From contig CAZXOC010000061.1 in assembly GCA_964642165.1 (NCBI GenBank), positions 1 through 30,020 on the forward strand: a stretch of DNA of 30,020 nucleotides, given 5' to 3'. Source of the stretch: CAYRVX01 sp964642165. Lineage in GTDB: Bacteria; Planctomycetota; Phycisphaerae; SM23-33. The notes under the pieces were generated by a model. The model worked only from the letters and a program-made list of their open reading frames with translations, had not been told where the DNA came from and ran no database searches. Positions 1 to 8,874 of the stretch are shown here, in pieces (the stretch's first letter is position 1; the number at the start of each line of letters is the position of its first letter). A program made the translations under genes and the position numbers.

Positions 1-1502
1 TTGTCGATGCCGGTGGGCTTGGGTGCGTCGGGCACCTCGCAGTAGGCGGCGCCGAAGCGCCCCGCGCGGTAGAGGCGGCTGTCCGGCGGCCGGCCGAGCT
101 TGTCCCGCCCCGCGGCGTCGGTCCGGGTTACGTCGAGCCGCAGCATCCAGGTGGCGCTCCCCTGCCGGCGCGTCTTCGGCACGACCAGGACGAGCCGGTC
201 GGCGGCCGTCGCGGCCAGGGCCGGTGCGGCGAAGTGCTGCGCGTGGTAGCCGTAGAAGTCCCCTCCCGGCGGCGCGGCGGGCGCTTCGCCCCGCTTCGTC
301 AGCCAGGCCGCCAGCAGGCCCCACCGCTCGGCGCGGACGTCATAGACCCAGAGCTGCCTGGGCTCGATCGTCCGCCACGCCCGCGCGCCGTAGCCGTCGT
401 CCGTCTGCTGGAGGTAGCCGCCGTACAGGGCCAGCCGCCCGCCGGCGGGCAGGTAGACCAGCGCGTGGCCGGCGCGAGGGCTGGGGGCGAGTTTGGGTTG
501 GGCTCGCCGCCATGCCTGCCGGGCCAAGTCGAGCACCCACGTGTCGTTGAGCAGGTAGTCCTCGTGGTCGCCGCCGAAGAGGACGAAGACGCCGCTGCCC
601 TCGTCGAAGGCCAGCGGGCTGTTGCGCCGCGACGCCGGCACGGGGTACTCGCGATGGGCCTGCTCGTCGAGCTTCCGCTGAAGCGCACGGGCGCCGCGCA
701 GCGCCGCCAGCAGCTCGCGCCGGGCGATCTCCGCGGCGACGGCCTCGATCTCGCCCGCCAAGTCCGCCATCCCGGGCAGCTTCCCGGCGGCCGCGCAGCG
801 CTCGGTAAGCGCTTCGCGCTCCGCGTCCGTCCCGGCGCCCTTCGGGTCGCGGTACCACGCCAGGCGGATGCGCCCGATCAGCTCGATCATCGCCTCGCCC
901 GCGGCGATGCGTTGTCGATGGCGTTCGGCGATCGGCCCGGCCGGCGGCGGAAGCGTCTTCCACTTCCCCGTCGCCAGGTCGCGGATCACCGTGCGCGTCC
1001 AGCCAAGGTTGTCGGCGCGCTTGTCGGCCCCGACGACCACGAGCCGGCGGCCCTTCGGGTCGATCGCCATCGCGTGCCAGCTCAGCCCCGCCAGCTCCGG
1101 CACGTCGACGGGCCCGGCCCACTTCTTCGCCGCCAGGTCGAATGTGTACAGCAGCCCGGGGTACGTCAGGCAGTAGAGCTTCCTGGCCTGCGCGTCGTAC
1201 GCCGTCTGGTAGGACGGGTGGATGCCGCGGCGTGCGTTCGGCTTGGCCGTCGCGAAATCACCCCAGCGCCGCGCCTCGCCGTCGAACGCCCGCACGCAGG
1301 CCGCGCCGCCGGCCGGCTCGCCGCCGAAACAGAGCATCTTCGCGCCGCCACCGATCGGCACGAGCACGGCGCCGCTGCCCGGGCCGGGCTCGTCCCCCGC
1401 CAGGCGCGCCCACCGATTGACGGGGCCCGCGCCCTCGCCCCCGGCGCCCGCGGCGGCGGGCAGCGCCGCGGCCAGGACCATCATCGCGATCGCCATGTGC
1501 AT
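1..1502 (-). CDS. Secreted Kelch-repeat (beta-propeller) protein, 3' end outside window
   Basis: The minus frame is open from an ATG at 1502 to the window edge, so the C-terminus is missing and about 500 residues are visible. The start is supported by a strong Shine-Dalgarno (AAGGAGG, 6 nt before the ATG). A hydrophobic N-terminus of roughly 20 residues rich in Ala, Met and Leu looks like a signal peptide. Kelch-type blades appear near residues 40-80 (MLCFGG), 294-333 (VFVLFGG followed by NDTWVLDL) and 340-390 (LALYGGY followed by QLWVYD). Between the first and second groups is a charged, helical stretch of about 100 residues that is not Kelch-like and may be an inserted module. The gene lies 33 bp downstream of the amidohydrolase stop, so it is the last visible gene of a four-gene minus-strand operon. 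Kelch propellers bind proteins or sugars; the substrate here cannot be told. The family assignment is good, the function unknown. Confidence 0.8.
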   Translation of the reverse strand, partial: MHMAIAMMVLAAALPAAAGAGGEGAGPVNRWARLAGDEPGPGSGAVLVPIGGGAKMLCFGGEPAGGAACVRAFDGEARRWGDFATAKPNARRGIHPSYQTAYDAQARKLYCLTYPGLLYTFDLAAKKWAGPVDVPELAGLSWHAMAIDPKGRRLVVVGADKRADNLGWTRTVIRDLATGKWKTLPPPAGPIAERHRQRIAAGEAMIELIGRIRLAWYRDPKGAGTDAEREALTERCAAAGKLPGMADLAGEIEAVAAEIARRELLAALRGARALQRKLDEQAHREYPVPASRRNSPLAFDEGSGVFVLFGGDHEDYLLNDTWVLDLARQAWRRAQPKLAPSPRAGHALVYLPAGGRLALYGGYLQQTDDGYGARAWRTIEPRQLWVYDVRAERWGLLAAWLTKRGEAPAAPPGGDFYGYHAQHFAAPALAATAADRLVLVVPKTRRQGSATWMLRLDVTRTDAAGRDKLGRPPDSRLYRAGRFGAAYCEVPDAPKPTGID

Positions 1503-1535
1503 GGTCTTCCTCCTTCCCGGCGGCCCGGCCCCGCG

Positions 1536-2327
1536 CTACGCGGGCGCCATGGCGCCGATCCGCTGGAGCAGTTCGCGGCCGTTCGTGTAGAAGATCGCGT
1601 CGAGGTGCTCGCCGAAGCCCGCCTTCGTCAGGGCGCCGAGGTAGCGCGGGAGCAGCCCGGCGTAGTCGTACGTGTCGAGACCGAACAGGAGCTTGCCGGG
1701 CGGGACGGCGCCCACCAGCGGCCCGGCCGCCTCCAGGACCCACAACCCCTGCCCCGGCGCCGTGTCGGCGTAGGCATTCGGCGTGCGGGTCGTGAGCATC
1801 ACCGTCTCCAGGAAGCCCGCGATGCCGCCCATGTGGGCGAGGATGAAGACCGTCTCGGGGTAGATGCGGATGAGCTTCTCGAACCGCCCCGGGTGCGAGT
1901 AGTACGACGCGTAGGCCACGCCCGGCTTCGGCGAGAGCCACCCGCAGTGGCTCAACACGGCCATGCCCAGCTCGGCGACGGCGTCGAAGAACGGGCGCAG
2001 CGCGTCGTCGTCGGGGTAGTAGCCGAAGTTGGGGAACAGCTTCACGACGCGGAAGCCCTCGGCGTGATACCGGTGGACTTCGTCCACGGCGGCGCTCCCC
2101 TCGCGCGGGTCGGCGTACACCCCGCCGGCAAAGCGGCCCGGGTGCGCGCGGACCGCCCGGAGGACGGCGTCGTTGCGCGACTCGGGCGCGCCCGGCGTGC
2201 CCAGGAGCAGCATCCGCTCGACGTGGTGCTCATCCATCAGCGCGAGGACGTCGGCAACGTCCCGTCCGGGTCGAAGGTGGTTGTGGATGTCGATGATCCG
2301 TTCCGGCAGTGCCCGTGTCTCGCCCAT
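1536..2327 (-). CDS. Amidohydrolase_2 family metal-dependent hydrolase
   Basis: This 263-aa protein has no signal peptide and is probably cytoplasmic. It shows the amidohydrolase_2 TIM-barrel pattern: the metal-binding DIHNH near the N-terminus (His15, His17), VVKLFPNFG (Lys96), LSHCGW (His127), FILAHMGG (His165) and a late acidic residue in LLFGLDTYD (Asp218). Family members hydrolyse or decarboxylate small carboxylated rings and lactones; those of this short type in environmental bacteria are mostly uncharacterised. The ATG at 2327 puts the HxH motif at the usual distance from the start; a GAGGG lies about 10 nt upstream. It sits 47 bp after the transglutaminase-like gene and 33 bp before the Kelch gene, so co-transcription is likely. 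It is the only clearly non-exported member of this operon. The fold is confident; the substrate is not known. Confidence 0.85.
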   Translation of the reverse strand: MGETRALPERIIDIHNHLRPGRDVADVLALMDEHHVERMLLLGTPGAPESRNDAVLRAVRAHPGRFAGGVYADPREGSAAVDEVHRYHAEGFRVVKLFPNFGYYPDDDALRPFFDAVAELGMAVLSHCGWLSPKPGVAYASYYSHPGRFEKLIRIYPETVFILAHMGGIAGFLETVMLTTRTPNAYADTAPGQGLWVLEAAGPLVGAVPPGKLLFGLDTYDYAGLLPRYLGALTKAGFGEHLDAIFYTNGRELLQRIGAMAPA

Positions 2328-2345
2328 CGTCGCACGCCCTCGCAC

Positions 2346-2366
2346 GGGCCCGGCCGCCGCGGGCCC
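2346..2366. repeat. Intergenic 7-bp-stem hairpin in minus-strand operon
   Basis: GGGCCCG, then 7 nt, then CGGGCCC lies in the 47-bp gap between the transglutaminase-like and amidohydrolase genes. There is no T-run on either side. It is more likely an mRNA-stabilising or processing hairpin than a terminator. Confidence 0.35.
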
Positions 2367-2374
2367 GCGCCGAT

Positions 2375-4279
2375 TCAGAAGTCCCGCTTCGGTTCGAGGT
2401 GGATCCGCCGCACGCGGAGGCGGCAGCCGCCTGCCGGCACCTGGTAGGTCATCAGGTAGATCTTCGTGACCGCGTCGAGCCGCGTCTTCCGCAGGCCGGC
2501 GAGGGGAATGCGCATCACGGCCTTGCCGGGCGCGACCCGCTGCTGCACGTCGGTCCGCTCGTCGTTGGTCTCGTTGGAGCGGACGCGAAAGACCATCTCC
2601 TGGGGCTTGTCGCCGAGGTTCTCCAGCTCGATGACGACGGTCGCGAAGGCGGTCCAGTCGGCCTTGGGGCCGGTGAGGCTCGCCTGCGGATAGGTCGCCT
2701 TGGACGCCACGGCCAGCACCATGCCCGTCCCGTCGTGCGTCAGCCGGACGTCCGGATCGGCGTGCCAGGGCCGGATCGAGTCGGCCTTCGAGAAGTCGCA
2801 CAGGACCCGGTTCGGGAGGACGCGCTTCTTCGGCGTCCAGCTCAGCTCGCCGCAGCGCAGCGTCAGGTCCTGCATCTGCGGCAGCTTCTTCGTCTCGGGC
2901 AAATCGACGGCGAACGTCAGCGGGCTTCCGCCGGCGCGCTTCTCGACGGTCCTCAAGTCGGTCCACTGGGGCGCGGCCTTGTAGCGGTAGACGAGCGTCA
3001 CGGGCTCGCCCGCCAGCGCCTCGGGATTGGCGACGGTCAGCGTGACGCGGTTGCGGCCGGGCATCAGGTGCGGCGCGGCCATCGCGTTGTGCGTGAAGAC
3101 GGTCTTCAGGTGGAAGTGCCGCAGGACCGCCTTGCCGCGCGGGGCGAAGCGCAGGTCGTAGGCGTGGCGCCCGCGGCGCGGGCGCACGACGACCCTGTCC
3201 AGCGCGGCGCGGTACGCGTGCCGGCCGGGCTCCTCCGCCGTCAGGACGCTCGTCCACTTGCCGTCGACGCGCGCGGCGACGTCGATCCGGTCGCCGGCGC
3301 CGGGGCAGGTCGCCTCGAAGTCCACCTTCGCCGCCGAGATGTAGAAGGGGCACGTCACGGGGACGACCAGCTCGCCGGCGGCCAGGGCGGCCTGCTGCGC
3401 CGGCCGCGACAGGTCCGGCGAGTAGCTCATCCAGCCGTTGAAGTAGTGGCGGTAGCTGATCGAGACGCCGCCGAACTTCACGATGCCGTACGGCTCCCAG
3501 AAGCCAAACAGCCCCGGCGGGTTGCGGCGGTCCTTCGAGCCGCAGGTGTGCATGGGCCCGGGGTCGCGGCTGCGGTACGTGCCGGGCAGCGGGCGCCCCA
3601 GCGGCCACCACGACCGCACGATCTCCTCGCCGGAGCGCAGGGCGAAGTCCCTCACCGACCAGTCGCTCTTCTGCGGCTGGTAGTTCAGCACGCGGACCTT
3701 CCGGGCGAAGTTCATGGGCTCATCGCCGCAGGGGCAGATGCCCGCGCAGGCGCGGCCTTCCTTGACGGCGTCGCGGATCAGCGACGGGTCGGCGTGCAGC
3801 TCGGCGAACGACGCGACGTGGCGGTTCGGCCCGCGCGTGAAGACGTAGAAGTGGCACATCGTGTCGTAGCCGTGCCACGCGCCGTCGTAGTAGGCCTCGT
3901 AGAACGTGTGGCCGGGGTGGCTGACGACGCGGGCCCGGATGCCGACGGCCGCCAGCAGGCCCTTCATGCACGTCGCCTGCGAGCCGCACAGCGTGTTGCC
4001 CAGCACGTTGACGCACTTCAGCGGGTGGCGGCTCTCCGGCATGTTCTGGTAGTGGTAGACGCGCTGCCGGTAGAAGTCGTACATGGCGAGGGCCTTCTGC
4101 TCGTCGGTCATCCCGGGGCGGATCACGCCGCGGGCGATCGTCTCGTAGCTCGAGCAGTCCACCGTGCGATCGGTCGTCACCCAGGGGCTCCGCACGTCGG
4201 CGGGGGCCGCCGCGCTCGCCAGAGCGCACAGCAGGACGCCCCACCGACGCGCCGGGAAGATCGTGCATCGCCGAGCCAT
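2375..4279 (-). CDS. Secreted transglutaminase-like protein with C-terminal carbohydrate-binding-like domain
   Basis: The gene encodes 634 aa. The ATG at 4279 follows AAGGGAG and opens a signal peptide (MARRCTIFPARRWG then VLLCALASAAA). A transglutaminase-like core spans about residues 55-145. The Cys-His-Asp triad is readable: Cys104 in QATCMKG, His124 in PGHTFYEAY and Asp139 in WHGYDT. The middle (about 200-480) is a long region with aromatic-rich strands and no family I can name. The C-terminal 150 residues (about 485-634) resemble the beta-sandwich, carbohydrate-binding-type tail of secreted polysaccharidases, with a pattern like VIELENLGDKP and a closing RRIHLEP strand. Prokaryotic transglutaminase-like proteins are often cysteine proteases or peptidoglycan/amide hydrolases rather than cross-linkers. 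Its operon with a propeller lipoprotein and a Kelch protein suggests an extracellular role. The exact reaction is unknown. Confidence 0.8.
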   Translation of the reverse strand: MARRCTIFPARRWGVLLCALASAAAPADVRSPWVTTDRTVDCSSYETIARGVIRPGMTDEQKALAMYDFYRQRVYHYQNMPESRHPLKCVNVLGNTLCGSQATCMKGLLAAVGIRARVVSHPGHTFYEAYYDGAWHGYDTMCHFYVFTRGPNRHVASFAELHADPSLIRDAVKEGRACAGICPCGDEPMNFARKVRVLNYQPQKSDWSVRDFALRSGEEIVRSWWPLGRPLPGTYRSRDPGPMHTCGSKDRRNPPGLFGFWEPYGIVKFGGVSISYRHYFNGWMSYSPDLSRPAQQAALAAGELVVPVTCPFYISAAKVDFEATCPGAGDRIDVAARVDGKWTSVLTAEEPGRHAYRAALDRVVVRPRRGRHAYDLRFAPRGKAVLRHFHLKTVFTHNAMAAPHLMPGRNRVTLTVANPEALAGEPVTLVYRYKAAPQWTDLRTVEKRAGGSPLTFAVDLPETKKLPQMQDLTLRCGELSWTPKKRVLPNRVLCDFSKADSIRPWHADPDVRLTHDGTGMVLAVASKATYPQASLTGPKADWTAFATVVIELENLGDKPQEMVFRVRSNETNDERTDVQQRVAPGKAVMRIPLAGLRKTRLDAVTKIYLMTYQVPAGGCRLRVRRIHLEPKRDF

Positions 4280-4304
4280 GTCCGTCTCTCCCTTGCTCGC
4301 GGCC

Positions 4305-4330
4305 GGCGGACGGTCCGCCCCCGGGGGCGG
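4305..4330. repeat. Overlapping GC hairpins between two operon genes
   Basis: The 53-bp gap between the propeller and transglutaminase-like genes holds GGCGGA-CGG-TCCGCC (4305-4319). This overlaps a perfect 16-nt palindrome, CCGCCCCC followed by GGGGGCGG (4315-4330). The two structures are mutually exclusive. No U-tract follows, so neither looks like a strong terminator. Confidence 0.35.
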
Positions 4331-4332
4331 GC

Positions 4333-5532
4333 TCAGTCCCCCGGCCGGACGAAGGCCTCGTACACCGCGCCGCGGGCGTCGGACGCCAGCACGAGACACG
4401 CCCGCCCGGGCGGGGCCACCTTCGGGCCCGTCACGTTGTTCAGCCGCGCCGGCGCGCGCATCACCTCGCGCCGCGGGCCGACGGGACTCCGCGCATCCGG
4501 CGCGAACGACTGCATCTCGATGACGGAGAAGCGCTCGCCGAACCGCCGCCCGCCGCCGCCCGGTGAGCGGCACGTGAACAGCGCGACCGGCCTGCCGCCC
4601 ACCCACAGCACGATCGGGCGCGTGAAGTCCAGCTCGTCGGTCAGGTTGCCGAACGCCAGGCTGCGCCACCGCTCGCCGGCCGCGAGCACCCGCAGCGAGA
4701 AGATCGGAAGGCCCGTGGTGTCCAGGCTGGTCTTGGTGGCCGCGAGGAGCTTCAGGCCCCCGCCGCCCGGCGGACGGCAGAAGTTGACGTGGTCGTCGGC
4801 CGTCCTGTGCCCCGAGGCCACGACCTCCCGCGCCGACCAGTCGCCCTGCGCCGCGCCGGCGGCGTGGCGGCGGAAGAGGATGCGCTGGGCCTTCTGGTCG
4901 GACCAGAGGACGCCGACCCCGCCGTCGAGGGCGGCGACGGCGCAGATGTCGTCGCGCCCGGCGACGCGCCCGATCGCGACCGGCTCGCCGGGCGGCGAGG
5001 CGAGCCCCGGCGGCACGCGGCGGACGGTCATCGCCCGCCCCGCACGGGCCCGAGCCGGGTAGGCCACCCAGAACGACCCGTCGGCGGCGCGGTCGATCGT
5101 GACCGTCTCGATCGGCGAGCGCTCCCGCCAGACGAGGGGCTCCCCGGCGGGCTCGTACCGCTCGTCGGCGCGGTCCCACCGCAGGGCCGCCACGGCCAGA
5201 CGCCGGCCCTCCACCAGCGCCGCCACGACGCGGTCGCCGTCGGTCCAGACGTCGGCGCGCCCGGGCAGCGTCGCGGCCAGCCCGTCGAGGTGCACCTCCG
5301 GCCGCCAGGGCCCCAGGGCGCTTCGCCGCCAGACGCGTCCGCCGGCCCGGGCGCTCGGAAGCCACGCCCACCAGCGCCCGTGAGCGTACCACAGCTTGCT
5401 CTGGGGCTTGTCGGCCGTCGGGTCCCCGCGGCCGCACTGGAGGACCTGCCGGCCGTGCGGCGGCGCGCAGCCGGTCGACAGCATCGCCGCGGCGACGACG
5501 GCAAGGGCCGGCGCGCGTTCCACCTTGGGCAT
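4333..5532 (-). CDS. Putative lipoprotein, BNR/sialidase-like beta-propeller
   Basis: This 399-aa protein is the first gene of the minus-strand operon. The ATG at 5532 follows AGGAGAG. The N-terminus has a hydrophobic segment ending in LSTGC (Cys22), a near-consensus lipobox, so it is probably lipid-anchored. The rest consists of repeating strands of about 50 residues with Trp/Asp-rich turns, for example VWTDGDRVVAALV, GSFWVAYPAR, GVGVLWSDQ and GLKLLAATK. This is typical of six-bladed BNR/sialidase-like propellers found in planctomycete secretomes. I see no canonical Asp-box series or sialidase Arg triad, so catalytic activity is not claimed; a sugar-binding or scaffold role is equally possible. 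Start and frame are confident; the family is a pattern-level assignment. Confidence 0.7.
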   Translation of the reverse strand: MPKVERAPALAVVAAAMLSTGCAPPHGRQVLQCGRGDPTADKPQSKLWYAHGRWWAWLPSARAGGRVWRRSALGPWRPEVHLDGLAATLPGRADVWTDGDRVVAALVEGRRLAVAALRWDRADERYEPAGEPLVWRERSPIETVTIDRAADGSFWVAYPARARAGRAMTVRRVPPGLASPPGEPVAIGRVAGRDDICAVAALDGGVGVLWSDQKAQRILFRRHAAGAAQGDWSAREVVASGHRTADDHVNFCRPPGGGGLKLLAATKTSLDTTGLPIFSLRVLAAGERWRSLAFGNLTDELDFTRPIVLWVGGRPVALFTCRSPGGGGRRFGERFSVIEMQSFAPDARSPVGPRREVMRAPARLNNVTGPKVAPPGRACLVLASDARGAVYEAFVRPGD

Positions 5533-5561
5533 GGCGTCTCTCCTGCGGCTCGGACTTGGGG

Positions 5562-5567
5562 TATTAT
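5562..5567 (+). promoter_or_regulatory. Candidate -10 box (TATTAT) in the divergent promoter region
   Basis: TATTAT lies 45 nt before the GH-A ATG in the only 79 bp separating two divergent genes (5533-5611). It is followed by GGGG. On the minus strand the same bases give CATAAT, so one AT-rich site could serve both directions. No good -35 is visible on either strand. Confidence 0.35.
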
Positions 5568-5611
5568 GGGGCCGTCGCGCGGTGAGGGAAAGGCGGCGGG
5601 AAAGGAACGAC

Positions 5612-8600
5612 ATGAACCGATGCGCTCTCGTGGCGTGCCTGGGGCTGCTCGCGGGCCCGGCGCCCGCCCAGTGGAAGACCAACCTCGTGGACGACCCGTC
5701 GTTCGAGCGGGACGACAACCGCGACGGCGGGCCCGACGGGTGGACCGCCTCGGCGTTCCGCTCGCCGGCGAAGCTCGCCTGGGACGACGCCGTCGCCCAC
5801 CACGGGCGCCGCAGCGTGAGAATCCGCGACTCGGCCAACCCCGACGCCCGCGAGTGGAACCAGCGCACCGGGCGATGGATCTCCGCCGCGCGGCGCAAGG
5901 TCGCGCCGGGCCGGCCGTACGCCCTCGGCGTGTGGGTCCGGACCGACGGCGTCACGGGCTCGGCCAGCGCCTGCATCGCGTGGTGGAAGTCCGGCGGCTG
6001 GCTGGCCGAAAGCTACACGCAGCGCCTGACCGGCACGGGCGGCTGGCGGCACGTCTCGGTCCGCGCGACCCCCCCCGCCGGGGCCGACGGCGCCCAGGTC
6101 TACCTGTCCCTGTCCGGCAGCCGCGGGACGGCCTGGTTCGACGACGTCGTCTTCGTCCAGGGCGACGAGCTGCCCGCGCGCTTCCAGCCGGTGGACCTCG
6201 CCAAGGCCTGCAACGTCGGCTTCCGCGACGAGAAAGAAGGCGACGGCAAAGGCGGCTGGACCGACCAGGGCGACAACGACATGCGGAACCTGCCCACCGG
6301 CCGCGTCGTCCTGCGCGGCGTGCCGTTCGACATCCTCGAACCGGCGAAGAGCGGCGGCAAGTCGTGCGTCGTCCTGAGGGGCCGCGGCACGGCCCACGCC
6401 CCCGAGCGGGTGGCGATTCCCCTCGCCCGCAAAGCGCGGACGATCCACTTCCTTCACGCGGCCGGTTGGGCGCCGGCGGGCCAGCCCGTCGGCCGCTACG
6501 AGCTGGCGTACGAGGACGGCTCGACGGCGCGGCTGGCCCTGACGTCGGGCAGGCAGCTCGCCGACTGGTGGAACGTTTCGGACACGCCCCGGGCGGCCGT
6601 CGCCTGGGAGGGCGCCAACCCCGCGCGCGACGGCGTGGGCCTGCACGTGTACCCCGCCGCGAACCCGAAGCCGGACCAGGCGATCCGGGAGGTCCGCGCG
6701 GTGGCCGGCGGCGGCGAGGCGGTCCTGATGCTCGTGGCGATCACGACCTCCGACGGCCCGGCCGTCCTGCCCGCCCGGCCCATCCGCCACGAGTTCACGG
6801 ACACGACCGGCTGGTACGAGTTCACCTTCCCGCTGGACGACACGAACCTGGACGCGCTGGACCTGACGCGGTTCCTGGACCCGCCGGCGGGCAGGCACGG
6901 CTTTCTCGCCGTGCGCGGCGACGGGCACTTCGCCTTCGCCGACGGCACGCGGGCGCGGTTCTGGGGCACGAACGTCGGCGGGCCCGGCGCGTTTCCCGAG
7001 AAGGCCGACGCCGCGACCCTCGCCGCGCGCCTCGCCAAGTACGGCGTGAACCTGCTGCGCATCCACGCCATCGACGGGCAGTGGGGCCGCCTCATCGACT
7101 ACGCCAGGGGCGACAGCCAGCACCTCCGCGCGGACATGCTCGACCGGCTGGACTTCTTCTTCGCCGAGCTGAAGAAGCGCGGCATCTACGTCTACTTCGA
7201 CTGCCTCGACTACCGCCGCTTCCTGCCCGGCGACGGCGTGCGCGACGCGGCGAAGTTCCGGCACGGCTGGCAGAACTCCATCAAGGGCGCGACGATCTTC
7301 AACGACCGCCTCATCGAGCTCCAGAAGACCTTCGCCACGGCGTTCTACACGCACCGCAACCCCTACACGAAGCTGCGGTACTGCGACGACCCCGCCGTCG
7401 CCGTCGTCGAGATCACCAACGAGAACAGCGTCTTCTACTTCCGCAACACGCGGCTCACGCTGCCGACGTACGTCGAGGAGCTCACGCGCCGCTGGAACCG
7501 CTGGCTGGTGGACAACTGCGGCAGCCGCGCCAAGATCAGCTCGCGGTGGGCTCGCGGGGACACGCCCGGGCTGCTGGCCGAGGAGGACCCCCTCCGGGGC
7601 ACGGTCCACCTGCCGATGAAGCACCTCTACCAGGACCCCGCGGCGGCCGGGACCGACCCCAAGCGCAGCCCGGCGCGCGTCAGCGACATGATCCGCTTCT
7701 TCGTCGACCTGGAGCGGCGGTACTACGGCGAGATGCGCTCGCACCTGCGGAAGATCGGCGTGAGGGTCCCCATCACCGGCACGAACCAGACGTTCTGCCC
7801 CGCGAGCACGTACGCCGACAGCGTCAACGACTTCATGAGCCGCAACAACTACTGGCAGCACCCCAACGTCCGCGCCAAGCCGTTCGTCACGTTCCGCAAC
7901 TCCGCCGTCGTCGCCTCCGACCTGGCGAAGACCAGCAACCCGATTGTCGAGGTCGCCTCCAGCACCGTCGCGGGCAAGCCGATGATCGTGCCGGAGTACA
8001 ACTTCCCCTGGCCGAACGAGTACCGCGCCGAGTGCCTGCCCCTGATGGCCGCCTACGCGTGCCTCCAGAACTGGGACGGCATGCTCTTCTTCAGCTACCG
8101 CCCCGGCGGCAAGGCCCTCGAGCACTTCGGCAGCCAGTCCGATCCCGTCCGCTGGGGCCAGTTCCCCGCCGCCGCCCTGCTCTACCACCGGCGCGACGTG
8201 GACGTCGCCCGGCACACCGTCCAGGTGACCTGGCCCGAGGAGGACATCTTCGCCGGCGGGGCGGGCCACGGCCGCGCAAAGACCAGCCCGTTCCGCCACC
8301 TGGCCTACGTCCACCAGGTCCGCAACCTCTTCCTGCGCCCCCGCGAGAAGTGGGGTCTCAAGACGACGGGGCCCGACCCCAACGCCTCGCCGAACCGCCG
8401 CGTCAGCGACACGGGGCAACTGCACCTCTACACCGACCGCGGGCTGTTCCTCATCAACACGCCGCGAACGAAGGCGGCGGTGGGCTTCCTCGCCAAGGCG
8501 CGCAAGCTCAAGCTCGGCGGCGTGACCGTCGAGTGCAGAACGCCCTTCGCGGCGGTGATGGTCACGTCGCTTCGGGCCGAGCGGATCGGCGCGTCCCGGC

Positions 8601-8872
8601 GCGTGCTCGTCACCGCCGTCGCGCGGGCCGAGAACACCGGCCAGGCGTTCCACCGCAACCGCACCGCCATCCCCGAGAAGGGCCGCCCCCCCGTCCTCGC
8701 CGAGCCCGTCCGCTGCACCGTCGCCGTCCCCATGCCCGGCGCGGCGACGGCGTACGCCCTCGACGAGACCGGCAAGCGCCGCAACAAGCTCCCCGCAACC
8801 GTCAAGGGCAGGACCGTCGAGCTCCCGACCGACGCCGCCCGAACTCCCTGGATCGAGCTCGTCGCCGAATAG
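5612..8872 (+). CDS. Large secreted clan GH-A glycoside hydrolase with N-terminal binding domains
   Basis: The gene encodes 1086 aa. The ATG at 5612 follows GGGAAAGGAACGAC and opens a signal peptide (MNRCALVACLGLLAGPAPA). Residues about 25-185 look like a CBM4/9-type beta-sandwich (start NLVDDPSFERD, end AWFDDVVF). Residues about 195-350 look like an NPCBM/jelly-roll unit (GVPFDILEP, then CVVLRG). From about 440 to 820 is a TIM barrel that starts FWGTNVGG and LLRIHAID. The acid/base candidate is Glu604 in EITNENS, and the nucleophile candidate is Glu795 in IVPEYNFPW. Their order and the 191-residue spacing fit clan GH-A (GH5/GH2-like). A beta-rich C-terminal domain follows. The protein is much longer than a plain GH5 and I cannot place it in a named family. 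It probably cleaves a beta-linked polysaccharide outside the cytoplasm. Confidence 0.85.
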   Translation: MNRCALVACLGLLAGPAPAQWKTNLVDDPSFERDDNRDGGPDGWTASAFRSPAKLAWDDAVAHHGRRSVRIRDSANPDAREWNQRTGRWISAARRKVAPGRPYALGVWVRTDGVTGSASACIAWWKSGGWLAESYTQRLTGTGGWRHVSVRATPPAGADGAQVYLSLSGSRGTAWFDDVVFVQGDELPARFQPVDLAKACNVGFRDEKEGDGKGGWTDQGDNDMRNLPTGRVVLRGVPFDILEPAKSGGKSCVVLRGRGTAHAPERVAIPLARKARTIHFLHAAGWAPAGQPVGRYELAYEDGSTARLALTSGRQLADWWNVSDTPRAAVAWEGANPARDGVGLHVYPAANPKPDQAIREVRAVAGGGEAVLMLVAITTSDGPAVLPARPIRHEFTDTTGWYEFTFPLDDTNLDALDLTRFLDPPAGRHGFLAVRGDGHFAFADGTRARFWGTNVGGPGAFPEKADAATLAARLAKYGVNLLRIHAIDGQWGRLIDYARGDSQHLRADMLDRLDFFFAELKKRGIYVYFDCLDYRRFLPGDGVRDAAKFRHGWQNSIKGATIFNDRLIELQKTFATAFYTHRNPYTKLRYCDDPAVAVVEITNENSVFYFRNTRLTLPTYVEELTRRWNRWLVDNCGSRAKISSRWARGDTPGLLAEEDPLRGTVHLPMKHLYQDPAAAGTDPKRSPARVSDMIRFFVDLERRYYGEMRSHLRKIGVRVPITGTNQTFCPASTYADSVNDFMSRNNYWQHPNVRAKPFVTFRNSAVVASDLAKTSNPIVEVASSTVAGKPMIVPEYNFPWPNEYRAECLPLMAAYACLQNWDGMLFFSYRPGGKALEHFGSQSDPVRWGQFPAAALLYHRRDVDVARHTVQVTWPEEDIFAGGAGHGRAKTSPFRHLAYVHQVRNLFLRPREKWGLKTTGPDPNASPNRRVSDTGQLHLYTDRGLFLINTPRTKAAVGFLAKARKLKLGGVTVECRTPFAAVMVTSLRAERIGASRRVLVTAVARAENTGQAFHRNRTAIPEKGRPPVLAEPVRCTVAVPMPGAATAYALDETGKRRNKLPATVKGRTVELPTDAARTPWIELVAE

Positions 8873-8874
8873 GT

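Noticed and set aside
2309..5062. 917-codon plus-strand open frame opposite the transglutaminase-like gene
   Set aside because: Composition is antisense-like; the minus strand carries clear ribosome sites, signal peptides and a catalytic triad.
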